A stretch of DNA of 64,000 nt, from positions 1 through 64,000 of the forward strand of contig NZ_JACJTR010000005.1 in assembly GCF_014698795.1 (NCBI RefSeq), read 5' to 3'. The DNA comes from Nostoc sp. FACHB-892. Its GTDB lineage: Bacteria; Cyanobacteriota; Cyanobacteriia; Cyanobacteriales; Nostocaceae. Position numbers and translations under genes: made by a program. A model generated the notes under the pieces. It saw only the letters and a program-made list of their open reading frames with translations. It searched no databases and was not told where the DNA came from. This document shows, piece by piece, positions 25,876-36,808 of the stretch (position 1 is its first letter; each line of letters starts with the position of its first letter).

Positions 25876-28800
25876 CACTCCTATCCTCTTGTTGATTGTA
25901 AGAAATTTGCTGAAGTAACTCCATCACCCTTTGTTCAAATTCGTGGGTGGTAACACGCCCTTTGGTCAAAAATTCGGTATCTGAACTTAGTTCGCTATTT
26001 ATAGTTGGCTCGTGATGACTATAACTTACAGGAATGTCGGAAGAATTTTCTAAATCAGTATTTTGTCCAGTTCTAAACAACGGCAAAGTGACGTAAAAAG
26101 TGCTACCTTCGCCCAACGTACTTTCAGCCCAGATGCGTCCACCGTGCTGTTGCATAATGCTCCTACAAATTGCCAAACCCAAGCCAGTACCATCATGGTT
26201 ACGTGAATCTGAGGAGTCAACTTGTTGAAAGCGCTCAAAGATACTCTCAAGTTTGTCAGTTGGGATACCGCGTCCGGTGTCTTTGACTGTTAACAAAATT
26301 TCATCACCTTGTTGTTGCGCCCCCAACCAAACCGTAGATCCAGGAGACGAAAATTTAATGGCGTTGCTTAATAGATTGGTTAAGGTTTGGACAATGCGAT
26401 CGGAATCTGCCAATACTTGGCCGGGTAGGGGAGAAATGGATAGCGTCATTCCGGCTTTATCAGCCAGAGGCTGCATGACATTTACTGCCTGAGTGATCAG
26501 ATCAACGATATTGCAGATTTCTGGTTCCATCTTCGCCTTACCCGATTCGATCCGTTCAATATCTAGGATGTCGTTGATTAAGCGTACTAAGCGTTCGCTG
26601 CTATCAGTAGCAATTTGCAGCAGGCGTTTTCCCTGCTCTGAATCTGTCGCTAGTAAACCACTGGCTAGCATTCCTAGAGAGCCATGAATCGAAGTTAGAG
26701 GTGTGCGGAGTTCATGACTAACAACAGAGACAAATTCATCTTTCATTCGCTCAATTTGCTTGCGCTCTGTTATATCTCGCAATATTACTGTATAAAATAT
26801 TTCATTACCCATATCTATTTTAGAGATGGAAGCCTCCGCAGGAAATTCAGTGCCATCCTTGCGGCAACCATAAATTTCACGCCGTTCTCCCATTCGGCGG
26901 GCAACATTGGGAGATTGGCCAAAGTCAGCCACATGTTGACGATGCGCTTGGAAAAAGCGCTGCGGTAAGAGTAAATCAAGACCCCGTCCAATCACTTCCT
27001 GGGCAGAGTAGCCAAAAATTTTCTCTGCTCCTTGATTAAACAAGGTGATGCTTTGGAATCCGTTGATGGAAATAATTGCATCATCAGCAATATCTAAAAT
27101 CCGGGCAAACCGAGCTTGAGAAAACCGTAGTTCTTCCTGTGTCTGCTGACGTTCATCAAGTTGTGACTGCAACTGTTTATTCACGGTAATTAACTCGGCG
27201 GTGCGCTCTGCTACTCTCAATTCCAGTTCGTTGATCGCTTGCAAATTAAGTGATGAGGAGGAATTTACTTCCCCTGCTCCCCCTGCTTCCCCTGCTTCCC
27301 CTGCTCCCTTTGCCCTTCTACCCCCCTTCTCCTCTACACCCCTGTCCCCGTGCGCCACGCGCTGCCGCAATTTTAACCGTTCTAAGCGATTAACGATTCG
27401 GGTTACTAGTTCTGGTCCAACAATGGGTTTGCTTACAAAGTCATCAGCACCAACACTAAACACCTGATTTACCATCTCGGCATCGCTATGTACAGTGAGA
27501 AATAAGATGGGTAACTCACTCCACGGCGAATCATTGCGTACCAATTTGCAAAGTTCTATACCATTTGTATAGGGTAATTCCACATCCAAAATCAGCATAT
27601 CTGGGGCAACCGCTTCCAAGGTTTCCCATAACTGACGCGGATCTTCAAGAGCGATCGCTGTGAGTCCCCAAGGGCTAAGTAAGGTTTGCAACAATGCCTG
27701 AATTTGGGGATCGTCATCCACAACTAATATTTTAGTTTGTGTATAAGGATCATTTTGCAACGGTTGCATCGCTGTTTTTAATGCCTGTGGAATTGGTGGT
27801 GATGCAGATATTTCCGTTGCGTCGTTTCCCTCAATTTCTCGACGCAATAACTTTACCCAACTTTCAAGGTTGCTAATCTCAGATTTACTCAAGGTTTTAC
27901 CAGAACTCAATAGCAGTTCGATATTACGTGCCAATTTTGAGCCAAGAGGTAAGCCAAAAGTACCTAAAGATCCTGCTAAAGTATGCGCTTCTTTGGCTGC
28001 AAGGGAGAGCAATTTAATATTTAAACTATTTTGATTTAAAGTTGCGATCGCTTGCTCTATTACCTTCACCTGCTCATCCACCCGCCCTTGAAATCGTTGC
28101 CAAATTTCTGCAACTGCTATTAGTGCTTGCTGCTGTGATTTCAGATTTGGAACCGGGGATTTTGCATAATCTAATTCCTCCTTATTCCCTACTCCCTGCT
28201 CCCTACTCCCTACTCCCTCTTCCAGTTGTTTGAGACGATAACCAATACCATAAACTGTTTCAACTAAATCACTGGGCGCTCCTACAGCTTTGAGTTTCTG
28301 CCGTAACCCTTTAATATGAGTGCGAACAGCTTCTTCTTGTGGAGTATCTTCATAAGACCAAAGATGTTCTAAGATCATGCCGCAGCTAAACACCCGGTGA
28401 CTATTTCGCAAGAATAGTTCTAACAGAGCAAACTCTTTTGGGGTAAGTGTTAGCAGATTGCCAGCATAGATAACTTCACAGCTACTAGGGTTTAGCTGCA
28501 ACTTACCATACTCCAATATTGGTTGTGAGATTGCGCCTTTGCGACGCAATAGGGCCCTAATCCGAGCAATTAACTCTTCTTGTTCAAAGGGTTTAACTAC
28601 ATAGTCATCTGCGCCTGCATCTAACCCAGTTGCTTTTTCATGACTACTATCGCGCCCTGTCAATAACAATATTGGCATTTGTAGACCACTAGACCGAATT
28701 TGACGACAAAGACTAATGCCATCCAGCTTGGGCAAACCTACATCCAAGAGAATTAGATCATAATCGTAAACTTGAATCAAATCCCAAGCAGCATCACCAT

Positions 28801-28894
28801 CAGTAGCAACTTCAACCGCATAGTTTTGGTTAGTCAAAACGGCGGTAAGTGCATAGGCATTTAACTCGTCATCTTCTACAACTAAAAATTTCAT
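25847..28894 (-). CDS. Multidomain hybrid: REC, winged helix, HPt, REC, PAS, histidine kinase
   Basis: About 1015 residues from the ATG at 28894 (MKFLVVEDDELN); a longer in-frame start at 28936 adds 14 unlikely residues. Order: OmpR-type receiver (1-120, LLDVGLPKLDG), winged-helix DNA-binding domain (about 130-225, ending VETVYGIGYRLK), HPt-like domain (about 250-350, histidine in AHTLAGSLG), second receiver (about 385-505, LDVELPYTNG), coiled coil, PAS (about 585-700), HisKA (VVSHELRTPLTSIHGSLG) and HATPase (DTGRGI, DGTGLGLAICRS). A complete phosphorelay plus a DNA-binding output are fused in one chain. Two in-frame low-complexity inserts (EGVGSREQGVGNKEE; GAGEAGEAGGAGE) are dispersed repeats. 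A receiver gene overlaps its 3' end. Confidence 0.92.
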   Translation of the reverse strand: MKFLVVEDDELNAYALTAVLTNQNYAVEVATDGDAAWDLIQVYDYDLILLDVGLPKLDGISLCRQIRSSGLQMPILLLTGRDSSHEKATGLDAGADDYVVKPFEQEELIARIRALLRRKGAISQPILEYGKLQLNPSSCEVIYAGNLLTLTPKEFALLELFLRNSHRVFSCGMILEHLWSYEDTPQEEAVRTHIKGLRQKLKAVGAPSDLVETVYGIGYRLKQLEEGVGSREQGVGNKEELDYAKSPVPNLKSQQQALIAVAEIWQRFQGRVDEQVKVIEQAIATLNQNSLNIKLLSLAAKEAHTLAGSLGTFGLPLGSKLARNIELLLSSGKTLSKSEISNLESWVKLLRREIEGNDATEISASPPIPQALKTAMQPLQNDPYTQTKILVVDDDPQIQALLQTLLSPWGLTAIALEDPRQLWETLEAVAPDMLILDVELPYTNGIELCKLVRNDSPWSELPILFLTVHSDAEMVNQVFSVGADDFVSKPIVGPELVTRIVNRLERLKLRQRVAHGDRGVEEKGGRRAKGAGEAGEAGGAGEVNSSSSLNLQAINELELRVAERTAELITVNKQLQSQLDERQQTQEELRFSQARFARILDIADDAIISINGFQSITLFNQGAEKIFGYSAQEVIGRGLDLLLPQRFFQAHRQHVADFGQSPNVARRMGERREIYGCRKDGTEFPAEASISKIDMGNEIFYTVILRDITERKQIERMKDEFVSVVSHELRTPLTSIHGSLGMLASGLLATDSEQGKRLLQIATDSSERLVRLINDILDIERIESGKAKMEPEICNIVDLITQAVNVMQPLADKAGMTLSISPLPGQVLADSDRIVQTLTNLLSNAIKFSSPGSTVWLGAQQQGDEILLTVKDTGRGIPTDKLESIFERFQQVDSSDSRNHDGTGLGLAICRSIMQQHGGRIWAESTLGEGSTFYVTLPLFRTGQNTDLENSSDIPVSYSHHEPTINSELSSDTEFLTKGRVTTHEFEQRVMELLQQISYNQQEDRSDDNKANSSG

Positions 28895-29024
28895 GTTAAA
28901 AGCTTTAGAAGTTAAAATGTATACAACAGACAACAAGCAATAAACATAAATTGCAAAACAAATTACAGGGTTTTTAAATAATTAAACCACACCATTCCCT
29001 ATCCCTACACTCTCTAACTGAGTC

Positions 29025-29492
29025 ATGATCTTTCGAGTCATAAAACTCCCAATACGCTACAACAGAAAAAAGGCTCTACTAAAACCTGTGAAAAAACGAG
29101 TAACCCTCACCTTCCCGAAACGCGCTGTGCAAATGCCAGTCACTTACGTCCTGGCCAAAGAGTTCAATGTCGCTGCCAATATTATCCGTGCCCAAGTTGC
29201 GCCAAATCAAATTGGCAAACTGGTAGTGGAACTATCGGGAGATATCGATCAATTAGATGCAGCGATCGAGTGGATGCGATCGCGCCATGTTAACGTTTCT
29301 TATACTTTAGGCGAAATTGCGATCGACGAGGATGTGTGTGTCCACTGTGGTTTGTGTACTGGGGTTTGCCCTACCGAAGCCCTCACCCTTAACCCAGAGA
29401 CATACAAACTGACATTCACGCGATCGCGTTGTATCGTTTGTGAACAGTGTATCCCTACCTGTCCTGTACAAGCAATCTCCACTAACCTTTAA
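29025..29492 (+). CDS. NIL-domain 4Fe-4S ferredoxin
   Basis: A 155-residue protein with an N-terminal NIL domain (about 27-95, VTLTFPKRAVQMPVTYVLAK...) and two 4Fe-4S motifs, CVHCGLCTGVCP and CIVCEQCIPTCP, as in bacterial-type ferredoxins. NIL domains occur in methionine-import and sulfur-related proteins, so a role in sulfur or methionine metabolism is possible. Homologues I recall start at MKKRVTLTF, which would be the GTG at 29088; the ATG at 29025 adds 21 basic residues. It is divergent from the hybrid kinase gene. Confidence 0.9.
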   Translation: MIFRVIKLPIRYNRKKALLKPVKKRVTLTFPKRAVQMPVTYVLAKEFNVAANIIRAQVAPNQIGKLVVELSGDIDQLDAAIEWMRSRHVNVSYTLGEIAIDEDVCVHCGLCTGVCPTEALTLNPETYKLTFTRSRCIVCEQCIPTCPVQAISTNL

Positions 29493-29508
29493 CAATTTAA
29501 AATTGATA

Positions 29509-30576
29509 TTATTCCAGTTTAAACACATCCGCAATTACACTACTATCACCCACCAACCTCGTTTTTGCTGGAGAATCATAAACTACCAATAGCGAAGCCA
29601 TACCACCTACCTCTTGAAACAGCGTTATTCCCTCAGCATGATCTTCCCGATTTCCATAAGGAATATCTTGCACAAAATCTGGATTGCTGAAAACATCTTC
29701 TGGCAAGTTAACGCCATTTTTCCAGCGATAAACTTGTACGGGCCCATCTAAATCCATCGTTGGCCCAGCTAAAATCAACAAATCTTTTCCATCTATACGC
29801 AAATCCCGAATTCCCAAACCATTTAACCAGAGAAAATGCTTTTTATATAACTCCTTTGCTTCTCCAATTTGCCGTAATTTCAAAATTCCAGGGCTAGAAT
29901 CTTCTAACTCAATTTCTAGCATTACAGCCCAACCCCGCAATACAGGGCCACGCAAACCCAAAAAAATACGCTTTTGATTAATGGCTATTCCTTCAATATC
30001 AAAGCCGTTATCTTTTCCCGCAATTTCAGCCTTGATAAATAAGCCTAAATGAGCATCATCTGCTAAAGCCGTCATCAGCAAATTACCCTGGGTCGTCACC
30101 TCTAGTTTTGCGGCATTTAATTGCACATCTGGATTTTCGGGATGTGGGCAAGATGAGAATAACTTGCCGTCTATCAAAGGAATCCGTCCTAAGAGGTAAC
30201 GGTTGGGTTCTGATTCAATTTTTGCCAACCTTTTAAAGTTTTGTGCATCGGTTTTATCGGGTTTAGCTTTTTTACGTTTGTAGCTATGAGAACCAACAAA
30301 CCACAAGTAATTATCTGTATAAGCAAGTCCTTCTATATCAATTTCTTGGTCTTCTGGCGCAGGTAAATCGATAAATTCTGCTACTCTAAATTGTTGATGG
30401 CCTGTAAATTTATTAGTATCAACCAAAGATAGACGTTCAATAGTCGAGGTTTCATCTGACCCCAACCATAAATATTTATCGTTGGTTAGCAGCACTGCTG
30501 ATAAATCTTCTCTATGCTCTTTAAAATTATCTACAAAAGTCAAAAAAACTTGATTGAGAAAATTTGAGTTTGCCAT
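29509..30576 (-). CDS. DUF3616-family protein
   Basis: A 355-residue protein of beta-propeller-like repeats: LSAVLLTNDKYLWLGSDE, IDIEGLAYTDNYLWFVGSHS, FDIEGIAINQKRIFLGLRGP and HAEGITLFQ. The repeated D(I/F)EG(L/I)A...LWxG pattern is typical of DUF3616 and of phytase/SdiA-regulated-like propellers. No signal peptide, so cytoplasmic. No enzymatic function is known. It is convergent with the NIL-ferredoxin gene, 16 bp apart. Confidence 0.88.
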   Translation of the reverse strand: MANSNFLNQVFLTFVDNFKEHREDLSAVLLTNDKYLWLGSDETSTIERLSLVDTNKFTGHQQFRVAEFIDLPAPEDQEIDIEGLAYTDNYLWFVGSHSYKRKKAKPDKTDAQNFKRLAKIESEPNRYLLGRIPLIDGKLFSSCPHPENPDVQLNAAKLEVTTQGNLLMTALADDAHLGLFIKAEIAGKDNGFDIEGIAINQKRIFLGLRGPVLRGWAVMLEIELEDSSPGILKLRQIGEAKELYKKHFLWLNGLGIRDLRIDGKDLLILAGPTMDLDGPVQVYRWKNGVNLPEDVFSNPDFVQDIPYGNREDHAEGITLFQEVGGMASLLVVYDSPAKTRLVGDSSVIADVFKLE

Positions 30577-30842
30577 TTTATTATTCCATAAAGATTAATA
30601 ATGCTATCATAATAAATTATTTTATATTATAATATTATAATAAATATCTTTAACAAGGTCGCAAGGGTGAACTGTTCCTTAGACCTTTGATAGATATTCA
30701 ATGTTTCTATAAGAGGATACAATTAATAATCTTTGTAAGCATAATTATAATAATCATGCAATAAAAAATATCAAAAAGATATACAACTTTTTAACTAATG
30801 CTATTATGCAATAACTTCATGAGGTAGTCATTAAGAGTAATT

Positions 30843-31826
30843 ATGAAATTAGCCACACAACTCACGGTAAAAACTTTAGGGGACTATGCCTATCAAGCGA
30901 TTGAAAAACACTTTAAGAAAACCTTGAAGTGGGAAAAATCAGTAAAGAAAGATGAAGATCCAGAAGCGTTGCACCAAATGCGAGTGGGAATGCGTCGCTT
31001 ACGAACAACTGTAACTAGCTTTGGGCTAGCGGTGGATCTGCCGAAACCAGTTAACGATAAAAATATTGGTAAAATAGCCCGTCGTCTTGGTAGTCTGAGA
31101 GATTTAGACGTACTTAAAGAAAGTTTGGAAAACAATTACAAACCAAACTTACCCTGCAAAGAGCAAGAATCTTTAAAAAGAGCTTTCAATGCATTAGCTA
31201 AACAACGCGAAGATGTACAATCAAGCGTACAAAAAACGTTAAAAGATGAATCTTATAAGTCTCTAAAAGATGCATTAGACAAGTGGTTGGAAAAGCCTAG
31301 TTATCAACCTTTGGCATCTTTTACTATTCAGCAGGTATTACCAGATTTACTTTTACCAGAAGTAAGTAGCTTTTTATTGCATCCAGGTTGGCTAGTTGGC
31401 ACTGAATTTGTTGAATCAGAAGTGAAAATCCAGAAAAACTGGAAACCAGAAAAGATAGAAAAACAGTTGACAACAGAAGGTGAACTTCTTCACAGCTTGC
31501 GAAAAGAAGCTAAACGTCTACGTTACCAAATGGAGCTATTTACTGACTTATATGGTGAGTCTTACGTAGCTTATCTTACAGAAGTGAAAAATATCCAAGA
31601 AATTTTGGGTACGATGCAAGATAGTGCTGTCTTAACTGACTGGCTTACAGATGTCTTCAAGTCAGAAATCCAGACTGAACTGCCTACCCTCGCTACTTTG
31701 TTAACTGAAAATCGCTACCAGTCGTGGCAGAAGTGGCAACCCTTACAAGAACGGTATCTGAAAGCTGAAACTAAGCATAGCTTTCATTTAACAATACTGC
31801 ACCCGCTTTCAGGAGTAATAGGGTAA
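30843..31826 (+). CDS. CHAD-domain protein
   Basis: A 327-residue all-helical protein. The CHAD hallmarks are HQMRVGMRRLRTTVTSF (about 44-60), LGSLRDLDVL (about 81-91) and LHSLRKEAKRLRYQMELF (about 217-235), conserved His, Arg and Lys residues that bind polyphosphate. CHAD proteins localise to polyphosphate granules. There is no neighbouring ppk or CYTH gene; it stands alone behind an AT-rich promoter region. Confidence 0.92.
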   Translation: MKLATQLTVKTLGDYAYQAIEKHFKKTLKWEKSVKKDEDPEALHQMRVGMRRLRTTVTSFGLAVDLPKPVNDKNIGKIARRLGSLRDLDVLKESLENNYKPNLPCKEQESLKRAFNALAKQREDVQSSVQKTLKDESYKSLKDALDKWLEKPSYQPLASFTIQQVLPDLLLPEVSSFLLHPGWLVGTEFVESEVKIQKNWKPEKIEKQLTTEGELLHSLRKEAKRLRYQMELFTDLYGESYVAYLTEVKNIQEILGTMQDSAVLTDWLTDVFKSEIQTELPTLATLLTENRYQSWQKWQPLQERYLKAETKHSFHLTILHPLSGVIG

Positions 31827-32397
31827 ACTACCCTGCTGTTTAGACGGACTGAGCTTGCCGATTCATTGGGAATAACCGCAGAACTCCATAGTTCTGGGGT
31901 AAACAGGGGAGGCAGAGGAAGCAGGGGGGAATTTTAGAAGTTACGAAATCATCCCGTTAATATGTAACGCCCCCAAATCTTTTTCTTGCAGTCCTCTGCC
32001 TCATGCCTTCATTGATAAATAAGGACGGGTTGCAGCCCGTCTAAATAGCTTGAAAGTGCAAATACACCTTGTATAGTATTGAAAATAACATATATTGGCT
32101 AAATCCTTTACCGATAAATATTTGAAAATTTTTGAAAATCGCGTAGGCAAAGCCCACCCTTGGCAAAGCGTCTCGTAGAGAACGTATCGCACTCCTTGCA
32201 CTCATTGAGCAATTTTGAGTCCTCTCTAGCCTGAAAGCAGTAATAATTGCCCTTAAAAAATATTACTTTCTCTAAATCAGTCATAGTAGAGTTTACAGCT
32301 ACTAGATACAAAAGCTTCTCTAGAGTGTGTTATTAGAGTGGCTAACTTGTACGTGAACTCAACCAGCAGTTAAGATGAAGGTTTATAAGCATCAAAT
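31827..32397. other. Intergenic region with repeats
   Basis: A 571-bp spacer. It contains a GGGAGGCAGAGGAAGCAGGGG-like dispersed repeat (about 31908-31928), the hairpin GACGGGTTGCAGCCCGTC at 32024-32041, and a GCGTCTCGTAGAGAACG dispersed repeat at 32168-32184. I find no convincing gene. The promoter of the radical SAM gene must lie at its right end. Confidence 0.45.
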
Positions 32398-33984
32398 ATG
32401 AATGTTTTACTTTTATACCCCCGTTTTCCAAAAAGTTTTTGGTCTTTTGAAAAAACACTGGCTTTATTAGACCGTAAAGCAATGCTACCGCCTTTAGGCT
32501 TGGTGACTGTAGCTGCGATATTACCTCAAGAGTGGGAGTATAAGTTAGTAGATCGAAATGTCCGTGTCTGTACGGAAGAAGAGTGGGCTTGGGCAGATTT
32601 GGTGATTATGTCGGCGATGATTGTCCAAAAAGAAGATTTACTCTCTCAGATATTAGAAGCAAAACGAAGAGGTAAACGGGTAGCTGTGGGTGGCCCCTTC
32701 CCGACAGCGCTACCAGATGAAATGACATCCGTCGGAGCAGATTACTTAATATTAGACGAAGGGGAAATTACGCTACCCTTATTTGTAGCAGCGATCGCAC
32801 GGGGCGATCGCACAGGCATTTTTCGCTCTGGTGGTGAAAAACCAGATGTAACCAGCACTCCAACGCCTCGCTTTGACTTGCTAGAGTTTGAAGCCTACGC
32901 GGAGATGTCAGTGCAATTTTCGCGTGGATGTCCTTTCCAGTGTGAATTTTGCGACATTATTGTGCTGTACGGCCGTAAACCCCGCACCAAAAGCCCAGAA
33001 CAGCTATTAGCAGAACTTGATTATCTCTATAAATTGGGTTGGCGGCGCAGTATTTTTATGGTGGATGACAACTTCATCGGTAATAAGCGGAATGTCAAAT
33101 TATTTTTGAAGTCCCTTCTACCTTGGATGGTAGAACATAACTATCCCTTTTCCTTTGCCACAGAGGCTTCAGTTGATTTAGCCCAAGATCAAGAACTGAT
33201 GGATTTGATGGTAGCGTGTAATTTTGGAGCCGTTTTTCTGGGAATTGAAACCCCCGACGAAGAAAGTCTCACTTTTACTCAGAAATACCAGAATACCAGA
33301 GACTCACTCAGTGAGGCAGTGAATAGGATTACCCGCTCAGGGTTGCGAGTTATGGCAGGCTTTATCATTGGGTTTGATGGCGAGAAAGTCGGAGCAGGCG
33401 CACGAATTGTCAAGTTTGTTGAGCAAACAGCAATACCCACCGCCTTATTCAGTATGTTGCAAGCACTTCCAGATACAGCGCTTTGGCATAGATTAGAAAA
33501 GGAAGGACGACTCCGCAATAAATCAGCCAACATCAACCAAACTACGTTGATGAATTTTGTCCCAACTCGGCCGTTAGAAGACATCGCTCGTGAATATGTG
33601 CAGGCGTTCTGTGATTTGTATGAGCCAGAACGGTTTTTGGAGCGTACATACAAACACTTCCGGCTTTTGGGCGAAGCAACCTACCCCAAAAAGGGCAAAG
33701 CTGCTAAGAAACCATTGAACTGGAAAGTACTCCGAGCGTTTCTAATTATTTGCTGGCGGCAGGGTGTACGTCGTCAGACGCGCTGGCAATTCTGGCGCAA
33801 CTTGTGGAGCATGTATCAACATAATCCGGGTGGGGTGAGTAGCTACTTAGCTGTTTGCGCCCAAATTGAGCATTTCTTGGAGTATCGCCAAATTGTCCGC
33901 GATGAAATTGAGGCTCAAGTGGCTGAATTTCTGGAAGCAGAAGCTAAGGTAAAACCTGAAGTACAAGTGATGGTTAATTCGTAG
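32398..33984 (+). CDS. B12-binding radical SAM protein (DUF4070 type)
   Basis: A 528-residue enzyme. Residues 1-135 form a cobalamin-binding Rossmann domain (MNVLLLYPRFPKSFWSF, GGPFPTALP). The radical SAM core has the cluster motif CPFQCEFC (CX3CX2C, about 179-186) and VDDNFIG and FLGIETP strands. The C-terminal 130 residues fit DUF4070. Relatives include the hopanoid C-2 methylase HpnP, but several paralogues exist in these cyanobacteria and no hopanoid gene lies nearby, so the substrate is unassigned. It is a single gene followed by a tandem repeat. Confidence 0.9.
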   Translation: MNVLLLYPRFPKSFWSFEKTLALLDRKAMLPPLGLVTVAAILPQEWEYKLVDRNVRVCTEEEWAWADLVIMSAMIVQKEDLLSQILEAKRRGKRVAVGGPFPTALPDEMTSVGADYLILDEGEITLPLFVAAIARGDRTGIFRSGGEKPDVTSTPTPRFDLLEFEAYAEMSVQFSRGCPFQCEFCDIIVLYGRKPRTKSPEQLLAELDYLYKLGWRRSIFMVDDNFIGNKRNVKLFLKSLLPWMVEHNYPFSFATEASVDLAQDQELMDLMVACNFGAVFLGIETPDEESLTFTQKYQNTRDSLSEAVNRITRSGLRVMAGFIIGFDGEKVGAGARIVKFVEQTAIPTALFSMLQALPDTALWHRLEKEGRLRNKSANINQTTLMNFVPTRPLEDIAREYVQAFCDLYEPERFLERTYKHFRLLGEATYPKKGKAAKKPLNWKVLRAFLIICWRQGVRRQTRWQFWRNLWSMYQHNPGGVSSYLAVCAQIEHFLEYRQIVRDEIEAQVAEFLEAEAKVKPEVQVMVNS

Positions 33985-34008
33985 CGAATTAAATTTAGCA
34001 ATACCCCG

Positions 34009-34218
34009 CAATGCTAATGTATCCCGATGCAATGTTAATGCGTTCCCCTGCAATGCCAATGCATCCCGATGCAATGTTAATGCGTCGCCCTACAATGCCA
34101 ATGCATCTCGATGCAATGTTAATGCGTCGCCCTGCAATGCCAATGCATCCCGATACAATGTTAATGCGTCGCTCTGCAATGCCAATGCATCCCGATACAA
34201 TGTTAATGCGTTCGTCTG
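34009..34218. repeat. Tandem repeat: ten 21-bp units (five 42-bp units)
   Basis: Exactly 210 bp of alternating 21-mers of the types CAATGCCAATGCATCCCGATG and CAATGTTAATGCGTCGCCCTG with few changes. The unit length is a multiple of three and the array is open in more than one frame, giving Met-rich 14-residue repeats (AMPMHPDAMLMRRP) on the + strand and an alternative on the - strand. No RBS or start context marks it as coding. It begins 24 bp after the radical SAM gene. Confidence 0.9.
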
Positions 34219-34325
34219 CATTAAAAACGCTACGCTTTTATTGAGCTATCCGCGCCTAGGCAGCCCCTAAATTTATTTATGGGGTTCAAAATTATTGACT
34301 TTTGACTTCTTTAAAAGGGCTGACC

Positions 34326-35369
34326 ATGCCACCCGATAATTTAGAGATTAATGAAGCGACTGCGGCACAATTTGCTCAATTAGTGCTGGATTGTATCGAG
34401 CGGGAATATCCTAACAGTGGTCTGTATTGGGCTGATAGCGATGAGGATATAAAACCACCGCGTGAATTGACTCCTGCTTTTTATGGTTGCTTAGATTGGC
34501 ATTCAGCCGTACATGGTCACTGGTTGCTGGTACGTCTCATGCGTCGCTTTCCTGAAGCCTCTTTTAATGCAGCCTCAAAGCAAGCACTTGGACAGAGCCT
34601 AACACCTGAGAAGATTCAAGGAGAAATTGCTCATTTTCAACGGCTACCGTTTTTTGAATTTCCTTATGGTGTGGCATGGCTTTTACAACTGGCTGCCGAA
34701 CTTCACGAGTGGAATCATCCTCAAGCCAAAGAATGGCGGGTTATATTGGAACCGCTAGAAAAATTAATTGCAGGTAACTTACAGCGTTGGATTGACGGAC
34801 TGAAACTCCCAAATCGCACAGGGATGCATAGCCAAACAGCTTTTGCACTTGGTTTGATGCTAGATTGGGCACGGATTACCGAAAATGCTGAGTTTATTCA
34901 GTTAGTAGAGAACAAGGCACGGCAATTTTATCTTAGCGATCGCAATTATTCCTTACAATTCGAGCCGCTTGGCTACGATTTTCTGTCTCCTGGGCTTGCT
35001 GAAGCAGACCTGATGCGGCGAGTTCTGCCAACAGAAGCTTTCACTGACTGGCTGACTGATTTTCTTCCCCAAATACCCATTGATAATTCAGCAAATTGGT
35101 TACAACCACCCGGAGTAGATAATCCTAAAGATTATATGCAAGCCCACTTCTACGGTCTTAATCTTAGTCGTGCTTGGATGCTTGAGGGTATAATTTCTGG
35201 ATTGGCAAATAGCGATCGCCGCATCGAAACACTTCGCTCTACTGCCCTTCACTATCGTCAGCATGGATTAGCAGATATTGTAAGTGAACATTATGCAGCT
35301 AGTCACTGGGTAGGTACTTTTGCTGTTTATCTCCTAACGAATCGTGGGTTACAAGGGCAAATTAGTTAA
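34326..35369 (+). CDS. DUF2891-family protein
   Basis: A 347-residue soluble protein. ATG 34326 is preceded by AAAAGGGC at the right distance. Conserved-looking segments are FYGCLDWHSAVHGHW (about 52-66), FEFPYGVAWLLQLAAEL, RTGMHSQTAFALGLMLDWA, YDFLSPGLAEADLMRR and HYAASHWVGTFAVYLL. The His/Trp/Asp-rich motifs on a probable alpha/alpha barrel match DUF2891 proteins, whose function is unknown. It is not linked to its neighbours. Confidence 0.88.
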   Translation: MPPDNLEINEATAAQFAQLVLDCIEREYPNSGLYWADSDEDIKPPRELTPAFYGCLDWHSAVHGHWLLVRLMRRFPEASFNAASKQALGQSLTPEKIQGEIAHFQRLPFFEFPYGVAWLLQLAAELHEWNHPQAKEWRVILEPLEKLIAGNLQRWIDGLKLPNRTGMHSQTAFALGLMLDWARITENAEFIQLVENKARQFYLSDRNYSLQFEPLGYDFLSPGLAEADLMRRVLPTEAFTDWLTDFLPQIPIDNSANWLQPPGVDNPKDYMQAHFYGLNLSRAWMLEGIISGLANSDRRIETLRSTALHYRQHGLADIVSEHYAASHWVGTFAVYLLTNRGLQGQIS

Positions 35370-35483
35370 TCTCCATGCCCAATGCCCCAATCATTAAAAT
35401 ATGCCAAGTAAATATGCCTTAGCTGACTGAGACTGTCACGATCATAGAGTAAAGAGTAAAAGGCAATCTATTTTGACTTTTAA

Positions 35484-36569
<1,086 letters not shown>

Positions 36570-36645
36570 TTGGTCATTAGTTATTGGTCATTTGTCATTG
36601 GTCATTTGTCATTTACTTTTGACTTTTGACCCTTGACTTTTGGGA
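36570..36645. repeat. Heptanucleotide short tandem repeats
   Basis: TTGGTCA, TTAGTTA, TTTGTCA and TTTTGAC variants follow each other directly after the gap stop codon. This is the heptamer-repeat class of heterocystous cyanobacteria. Confidence 0.7.
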
Positions 36646-36808
36646 TTTGGGTCAAATGGTAAATACCGCGAAAACAAAACGCCATTTAGTATCTTTATTT
36701 ACAAAATCAGTGATATAAAGCACATGTGAATTTGGATGCGAAGTCTCTTAATTACGAATTGGTATAAACCATCCAAATTTGCAGGTTACTCCTTAACCCC
36801 TAATCCCT

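Noticed and set aside
32398..33984. Assignment of the radical SAM gene as hopanoid methylase HpnP
   Set aside because: Only family-level similarity; several paralogues exist and there are no hopanoid genes nearby.
34011..34244. 77-codon Met-rich frame on the + strand across the 21-bp repeats
   Set aside because: The repeat is open in other frames too, there is no ribosome site, and composition reflects the repeat. Kept as a repeat only.
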